In this document: piece after piece, positions 58,930-64,000 of the stretch
Position numbering within the stretch: position 1 is the stretch's first letter
How the letters are laid out: each line of letters starts with the position of its first letter
DNA from: Toxorhynchites rutilus septentrionalis
Taxonomy: Eukaryota > Arthropoda > Insecta > Diptera > Culicidae
Assembly: GCF_029784135.1 (NCBI RefSeq)
Contig: NC_073746.1
Coordinates: 289,284,089 to 289,348,088, forward strand
Reading direction: 5' to 3'
DNA: 64,000 nucleotides
Program-made: the position numbers and the translations under genes
The notes under the pieces: generated by a model
Seen by the model: the letters and a program-made list of their open reading frames with translations, nothing else
What the model was told of the DNA's origin: nothing
The model's database searches: none

Positions 58930-59900
58930 AAAGTAAAAAAAAATGCATTGCTTCAAGTCCGTTTCTATATTCCTCTTCCTCTGCCAGCCGCATCCTGTTA
59001 CTTCGGTGTTGCAAGGGGTTCTCCCATTAGCTTGATCAAAACTGGGTAGCTTCGTCAATCTTAGTAAGACCACCATCGTACTTGTTTCGTTTCTGTTTGG
59101 TCCGGCTGTAGAACACCCTCTCGTTCATACTGAACAAAAATTTATCCGCATACCTTTTCGTACATTCCGTATAACGTCTCAACCTTTCTGATAGAACACT
59201 GCGGTTTTCCTTAAGATCAGAGATCTCTGCCGGCTTAACATTTTCAGCAACTCCACAAATCAGATCTCGTGATCGACTTCCCCATTTTGTTCTGCGTTAG
59301 TCGACTGATTTTTACTCGGAGGGTTTGGATACGACCTTCCAGGCGTCTCATCCAAGCAGGTTTCGATTTTTTGGAGAGTACGCGGTTCTGTCTATCGTCT
59401 TGGTGAAAGGTGCACATTCCCAACGTCCGTACAACAGCTACAGCTCCACAATAAAGGGCAAATTGCAGCTCCTCTAGGTTCTTTACGACTTCCGGTAAAC
59501 AGGTAGAACTTCCTGGTAGAGTACTTGAACGGTAATCGTCAGTCGGTGAGAATACTGCAACTTCGGAATCTTGTGTACAGAAAGCTAACTCGTTCATTAG
59601 TTGACCTCGTAGTTGATCCTCTGTCAGTTCTTATTCTCTAGGCCCTTCCACTGGATCCGGTGGTGGTGCAATCGATTCACGTCTTTCACTAGCGAACGAA
59701 GTACTCAGAGTTACAGAGTTCCTTCTCGACATATCGCTCGATTCTCCACTCTCTCTACGCAGTTCCCCTTGCACTTCCATCTTGATAGTTTCTATTTCAG
59801 CCGGAGATAGCATGTTGTGCGATAAAATAGCTCGTCTGTGAAGCTTATTCATACCCAGTTGTGTAAAGCTTATTCCTTTTTAGTTAGCCAGCAACTCGTG
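58930..59900 (-). pseudogene. R4/Dong-like LINE, N-terminal region
   Basis: The minus frame 59244-59852, interrupted by an in-frame stop at 59631-59633, has an N-terminal segment rich in Ser, Arg and Glu. VVRTLGMCTF and KKSKPAWMRRLEGRIQTLRV follow. Further down in shifted frames come RLRRYTECTKRYADKFLFSM and a WENPLQH motif at about 59020, the known prelude to reverse transcriptase in this LINE group. The frame then meets the 3' end of the plus-strand LINE at about 58930. It is the upstream part of the element whose remnant continues at 57265-57027 and 55971-55512. Confidence 0.65.
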
Positions 59901-60149
59901 GGAACTTCTCGTTGAACATTTTCAGTATCCTTGGTCTACCGGACATGCCCGTCTCCAACCTTGTGCAGATATAATAATCGTTGTCGGTCTGTCAAAGTGG
60001 GCGAGTGACGTCGTGCAATCGCAGCATCATTTTCAGGTGCAGCATTGCCATGGTGATTTCTTGTGCTGCGGGTTCTGTGCAGCGTTCGGTTTACGGGCTG
60101 AACCCGTTGACTAGAGGTCCGCTCTCGCACCAATTTCTCTAGCCGTTAA
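59901..60149. other. junction between two minus-strand LINEs
   Basis: Probably 5' sequence of the R4/Dong-like LINE. A 65-codon minus frame (59936-60133), rich in Arg and Thr, has no clear match. Confidence 0.35.
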
Positions 60150-60688
60150 TTATTATTTATTTAATTCCGGTCAACGTTGTATGGTCCTTATACATAATAT
60201 CTAACTCTAATTCCTTCGGAGCCTTGTGCGAAACTGAGTGAGTATTCAATTGAATTCATATAAACTAAACACGGCATTAAAACTACGCATCATTGCTTTG
60301 TCCTGTACGCAGGCCTGTAGGCAGGCGAAACAATCCGGAGGTCCTGGGTGCGTAGTTAGGAATGTAAATGTCCACATGGACCACGAGGTCCGAAGCGACA
60401 AGCTCGGCGTTTAGTTGATTGGCAGTAAAAAACGGCTTTTGAGTTCTTCCTCCTTTGTTCCAACGTTTCCAATCCCAGCAGTTGTCATCTATTCTGGTAA
60501 GCGAACAGATCGACAGAATATTTCCACGCTAAGTCGCGAAGCGCAAATTTGTCGGATTTACGTTGAATAGCCTCAATGTGACCCATTACGGTACTGTGGT
60601 ACAAATCCAAGATGATTGTGAATCGCAGAGGGGCTTTATTGCGATGGAAACCGATGACGTAGCACTTCGGAACACTGAGGGTCAAGTT
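60150..60688 (-). pseudogene. jockey-like reverse transcriptase, C-terminal part
   Basis: The minus strand reads NLTLSVPKCYVIGFHRNKAP, then MGHIEAIQRKSDKFALRDLA and LLGLETLEQRRKNSKAVF. These match the thumb and C-terminal region of jockey-type elements (RIEAIQRKF..FALR.L.W and LLGLETLEQRR). A stop follows FAYQNR at 60485. Upstream reading passes in frame across the SINE insertion into 61188. Confidence 0.75.
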
Positions 60689-61173
60689 TTTTTTTATCCC
60701 TTTTGTTTATTTTAGGCTCATTAGCATTTTAGCTGTAACAGAGCCGAATTTAAATCGTGTACATGTGTACATGTTTATCATATCTATTATTAGCACATTA
60801 CAAAGTTGCCATTTTCGGCATTAGAGTTTTCCCTTCTATACCATTGCATTTGGTACACATTTACACAGTAGCCATTTAGGCGTAAGAGTTTTCCTTCTGT
60901 TCTTCCATTCTCCAGTTTGACCAGACAACGGAGACAGTTGATTGATCATTGTTGAGTTATTTATAGAACAGCAGCCCGATGTGTCTTGCAGAGCAGAGCA
61001 GAGGATGAATCGATCTTATTTCGACCGTGGATCGATCTCCATCGCTGATGATTGTTGCGTGGACGTAGTTATTCTGTAACAACACAAAGATGGTCAATGA
61101 GGGCACTGAGTTTTGAAATCACGATCGATCACTTACTAAGCGAACGCGCAACCAATGTGGCTACGGAGACCCC
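60689..61173 (-). mobile_element. tRNA-derived SINE (Feilai-like), copy 2
   Basis: Minus-strand SINE matching copy 1 (18323-18823) along its length, with box A-like TAGCCACATTGG at 61152-61163 and a box B-like GATTTCAAAACTC at about 61107-61119. It ends in an A-rich tail (T run on the plus strand at 60687-60695). A perfect 14-bp target duplication, CTGAGGGTCAAGTT, lies at 60675-60688 and 61174-61187. It interrupts a jockey-like reverse transcriptase gene whose reading frame is restored if the SINE and one duplicate are ignored. Confidence 0.93.
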
Positions 61174-61187
61174 CTGAGGGTCAAGTT

Positions 61188-61440
61188 GTTGGTACAGCAC
61201 TAATATACAATTTTGTCCAGTACCTCCTAATGCCGGTGACAATCATATTCATTATCATCGGTCACGAAGATTCTTGTGTCTTCTATGTATACTTTAGTAG
61301 CACCCGTTCTCCAGAAGTGAAGTTGCGTCATTGTTGTATAGCGAGAATAGCAGAGGGTCAAGATTGCTTCCCTGAGTAATTGGCCCACTGTTAGTCTCAG
61401 TAGTCATGAAGTCCTCGATTTTGCTACGCAGTTCACGAGA
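61188..61440 (-). pseudogene. jockey-like reverse transcriptase, catalytic region
   Basis: Minus-strand pieces in shifting frames resemble the segment after the PQGS motif: REAILTLCYS, then VYIEDTRIFVT where the catalytic YADD should be (here YIED), then EVLDKIVY leading into NLTLSVPK at the SINE junction. The altered catalytic motif and frameshifts mean it is inactive. Confidence 0.6.
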
Positions 61441-62085
61441 GTTTTGCTAGTAGAAAAGCGTTGTTTACGTTGCAATATTTTTCTTCTCCTAAACGCGATT
61501 TTCGGTCGACCAGTTTGTACAGCAGGCTTTGCAATGGTAGTGGTCTATGAAAAAAACAACAGGGGAATCAATTCAATATTTTTCGCACCCGAAAATATCA
61601 ACATCGTCGTCCTAACTTCAAGAAGCTGTGACAACCCAGTACTTGTGGGCAACATTGTCGTTAATTTGACATTGGCATACTCTGCCCGCTGTCTAGAATA
61701 ACACTTAACATAGGAATCAGGCGTAAGATTTGGCGCAGCAATAAATCAAACCAAACGCATGTTTCATTGCACAGTCTGGTATGCTTATTGAAGGAGCAAC
61801 TGATAGAGCACGGATTGCTATTACCAATCGACCAATCAGAACGCGGAATTTTCGTTTGGACAATGCTTTACATTTTTCAACTGTTCGTTAGTTGGTTTCA
61901 TAAAATGTATAATTTGCTTCACTGGAATAAACTGTGAAGGAACGCCCAAATAAATTGACACAAATATCTCGTAAATCCATCAGGAAACGGCTGAGTTAAA
62001 TGACTTGAATTGTCGCGATGCCATCGGTTTTCCATTTTTCAATTTGTATTTTTTCCCAGTAGACGCAATCCTACGTAAAAAATCG
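61441..62085. other. unassigned repeat-like sequence inside the LINE relic
   Basis: Does not match reverse transcriptase or endonuclease on either strand. The segment at about 62055-62080 resembles the GACGTAGGACTA-type end of the unnamed family, so this may be another inserted repeat. Confidence 0.35.
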
Positions 62086-62089
62086 GCTA

Positions 62090-62360
62090 ACACATTTCCT
62101 CACATACAAAGCAGATGTAAAGCATACGGTTGTTAAGATTAATAACTTCGCTCTTGAAATGCGATAAGCGTCGGGTATTGTCGTGGAGAGGGTGATCGAT
62201 CATGTTCATTCCACCAAAGTTTTGGCAATACACGAGAAGGTCAGATGAATCGCTCGCATCGGCGACGCTGCAACTTGACGAAGCATCAGGAGAAGGAACA
62301 TCACGAATAATAAGATACTTGCCTGTCAACACAAGTTGGAGATCCCTTTCATCAGCCTCG
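62090..62360 (-). pseudogene. jockey-like LINE ORF2 start
   Basis: The minus frame has VVEADERDLQLVLTGKYLII, then SDSSDLLVYCQNFGGMN. LLVYYQN.RGMN is the recognised beginning of the endonuclease in jockey-type LINEs. The frame continues across the hAT-type insertion into 63775-63962 (motif GPVV), so both belong to one original frame. The endonuclease core does not follow. Confidence 0.65.
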
Positions 62361-62368
62361 ACCACAGA

Positions 62369-63774
62369 CAGGGTTGCCAACTATAATTTTAAAAAATCAG
62401 GAAGAATGAAAATTAAAATCAGGATAAATCAGGATAACTCATAATGGGTTGTCCGAAAAGTTAATGTCGATTTTTGGGAAAACAAAAACATAATTTTCAA
62501 TCAAAGCATTATAATTTAATTTTATATCCATGGTTCTGTTTCACAATCTCTCGCCATCTTTCACACAACTTAAACATTCTATCCTCCCAGAACATGTATG
62601 CTTGCTCGTCGAAAACTGCTGCGAGCCATACATGTGATAAACAGGTTGCTTGGTAATAGCTCATAATACAGAATCCATTCCAAATCCCACCAGAAACAGA
62701 GTATATCTTTCTTCGGACGAAGACAGGTTATGTAAAAGAATTAATAAGCATGGTATAAATCCTCGCATATGCGGAAATGCTAGTGTTTCGCCTAACCTTT
62801 TCATCGTTTTTATCTTTTCCGAAAAACTACAGCATCTCTACAGACAATTGCAGAGAAATCAATATAGATTTTTTACTAAATTCATCATCCATGCTTTGGA
62901 ATGAATGAGGAAAGCATATCAGTAGTGGAAGACTTGTTGAATTTTTTTCCTATTTTTTATGATATTTAGTACGGTTATAGATATATCAACCATAATCCCA
63001 TCATTAACCCCTTGCCGTATGATTTAATTTCCTACAGCAGGGCCCAAACACGAGAACATTGATTCGTCTCGATACTCTGTTGAGTGTGTACATCTTACTT
63101 ACTTACATCAGTCCCGCATCATCACACACCTGAAGCATGTATCCATTTCACATCGATAGACCACGAATGAGGTTCGATTTTGTACGTTCTGGCACAGTCT
63201 CATCGCAACAAGTGTGGGTCGACGCTATACGTGAAGGGGTTAAAGTTGATTCTACTTTGAATCAGACGAACAAATAACATATGAAATCTTTTTATGTTGA
63301 CCGTGGATTGAAAATATTTTTCTTTAGTAATTTTACACTCTGAAACGTATTTCTACACTAATAACTCTGAGGATACATCTTCATACACATTATCCTGAAT
63401 AAAGCAATGTTGTTCCTGAAACTTAATCTCGTTGTAATTTCATAAATTCATCAGACAATCTGGTTTCATAAAATTTCCTAGCAATGTTTTGAAAAGCCAC
63501 GAAACAATTGAGGGTAGAGATAAAAAAGTTAAGTACAGCTTTGCGTCTAGAGAATTAACTTAATGTAAGATATATACAAGTGAGAATTATCATGACAGAA
63601 AACGTTGACATGGAAACCAGTATATTTATTACGAATAATGTAAAGAGTACAAAAATCAGGAAAAATCAGGATCGTTTCAGAAAAATCAGGATAAATTGAG
63701 TGTTCGTCAGGATATCAGGGAGCGTGCTAAAAAGTCTGGGAAATCCAGAAAAATCAGGAAGGTTGGCATCTCTG
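62369..63774. mobile_element. hAT-type non-autonomous element
   Basis: The left end CAGGGTTGCCAAC and the inverse of the right end CAGAGATGCCAACC form inverted ends, followed on both sides by repeated ATCAGGA motifs. The flanking 8-mers are ACCACAGA (62361-62368) and ACCACAGG (63775-63782), a 7 of 8 match. Length 1406 bp. A fragment of the same family is at 19195-19335. A truncated mariner lies inside near the left end. No hAT transposase frame is present. Confidence 0.8.
62446..62670 (-). mobile_element. truncated mariner relic
   Basis: Starts at the mariner-type end GGGTTGTCCGAAAAGTTAAT (62446) and, on the minus strand, codes for the last residues of a mariner transposase: FEDRMFKLCERWREIV-like WEDRMFKLCERWREIVKQN (about 62530-62600). 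The catalytic domain and the other end are missing. It sits inside the hAT-type element, so it inserted after that family formed or is carried by this copy. Confidence 0.6.
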
Positions 63775-63962
63775 ACCACAGGGCCAGGACGACTTCGATT
63801 GCAGGGACCAGCTGACCGCTCGACTGAGTCGGTGGCTCCAGGGCTTCCAGGGCTTCCACAGTAAGTCAGAATCACTGGGTTCACCCGGGGAATTTGAAGA
63901 TCTCGCGTCATCAGAAAGGTGCTGACTTGCAAGAAAACGCAGGCTGGAAAGATAAAATTCAA
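63775..63962 (-). pseudogene. jockey-like LINE, upstream piece
   Basis: The minus frame 63775-63962 (LQIPRVNPVILTYCGSPGSP and RPGPVV) joins in frame to 62360 when the hAT-type element and one target duplicate are ignored. It has no recognisable domain and would be ORF1 or the leader of ORF2. Confidence 0.45.
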
Positions 63963-64000
63963 AAGAATGAGTGTTTGTTCATGAATACAGATAGCAATGC

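Larger units (their letters stand above)
60150..63962 (-). mobile_element. jockey-like LINE relic carrying later insertions
   Basis: Pieces of one minus-strand LINE are spread over 3.8 kb: an upstream piece (63775-63962 joined to 62090-62360), a reverse transcriptase piece (61188-61440) and the C-terminal piece (60150-60688). A hAT-type element (62369-63774) and a SINE (60689-61173) account for two gaps. The third, about 61440-62085, is other repeat sequence with an ACGTAGGATTGCGTC-like end at about 62060-62078. The endonuclease and most of reverse transcriptase are gone. Confidence 0.65.

Noticed and set aside
61444..61701. An 85-codon plus-strand frame
   Set aside because: No domain; it lies in repeat-like sequence inside a LINE relic.
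1..64000. CRISPR arrays, prokaryotic operons, or integrated viral genes
   Set aside because: The sequence is eukaryotic in character. Repeats are TE-type, and the retroelement proteins lack envelope or viral capsid signatures.

Overview
This window is AT-rich eukaryotic DNA made almost entirely of transposable elements (TEs) and their remains. I found no confident host protein-coding gene, rRNA, tRNA or CRISPR array. The mix points to a mosquito genome, most likely a culicine such as Aedes. It holds a nearly full-length I-clade LINE with an RNase H domain (MosquI-like), two copies of a tRNA-derived SINE resembling Feilai, BEL/Pao and Ty3/gypsy LTR elements, an uninterrupted mariner, and many small inverted-repeat elements (MITEs). 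The species assignment is inference from TE families only.

Layout. 1-7.2 kb: a hAT-type MITE with 8-bp target duplications (85-393), two copies of an unnamed 1.05-kb family ending in GACGTRGGACTA (copy A 1312-2360; copy B from 5515, split by a TA-flanked deletion derivative at 5704-6266), and a mariner transposase relic. 9.3-14.9 kb: a CAGTGATGC-ended element with an internal 118-bp tandem repeat, an I-type LINE relic, a second mariner relic, and an element whose ends are arrays of an ACCCGAATG-type minisatellite with a GC-rich inverted-repeat element inside. 15-18 kb: a GC-richer stretch with no recognised gene that may be host sequence. 18.3-22 kb: a SINE, a hAT end fragment, copy C of the unnamed family and a complete mariner with perfect 24-bp inverted ends and an open 341-codon transposase.

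26.6-28.9 kb: another 1.05-kb GACGTAGGACTA-ended element (copy D) carrying a TATA-plus-initiator promoter-like module, then a 471-bp MITE with arms of about 120 bp. 29.5-45.6 kb: the I-clade LINE (minus), a 5'-truncated BEL/Pao element (plus) and a degraded Ty3/gypsy element (minus) stand side by side. 45.6-51 kb: a jockey-like relic, a very old I-type ORF1 relic and a 1.6-kb foldback element. 55.5-64 kb: a nest in which an R4/Dong-like LINE and a jockey-like LINE (both minus) are pierced by a plus-strand jockey/CR1-like LINE, a SINE and two hAT-type elements, with target duplications that allow the order of insertion to be read.

These genes do not form a pathway. Each belongs to a selfish element, and most are broken by frameshifts, stops or deletions. 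The only catalytic gene that looks intact is the mariner transposase at 20.8-21.8 kb. The I-clade LINE is the next best preserved, with about four visible lesions.
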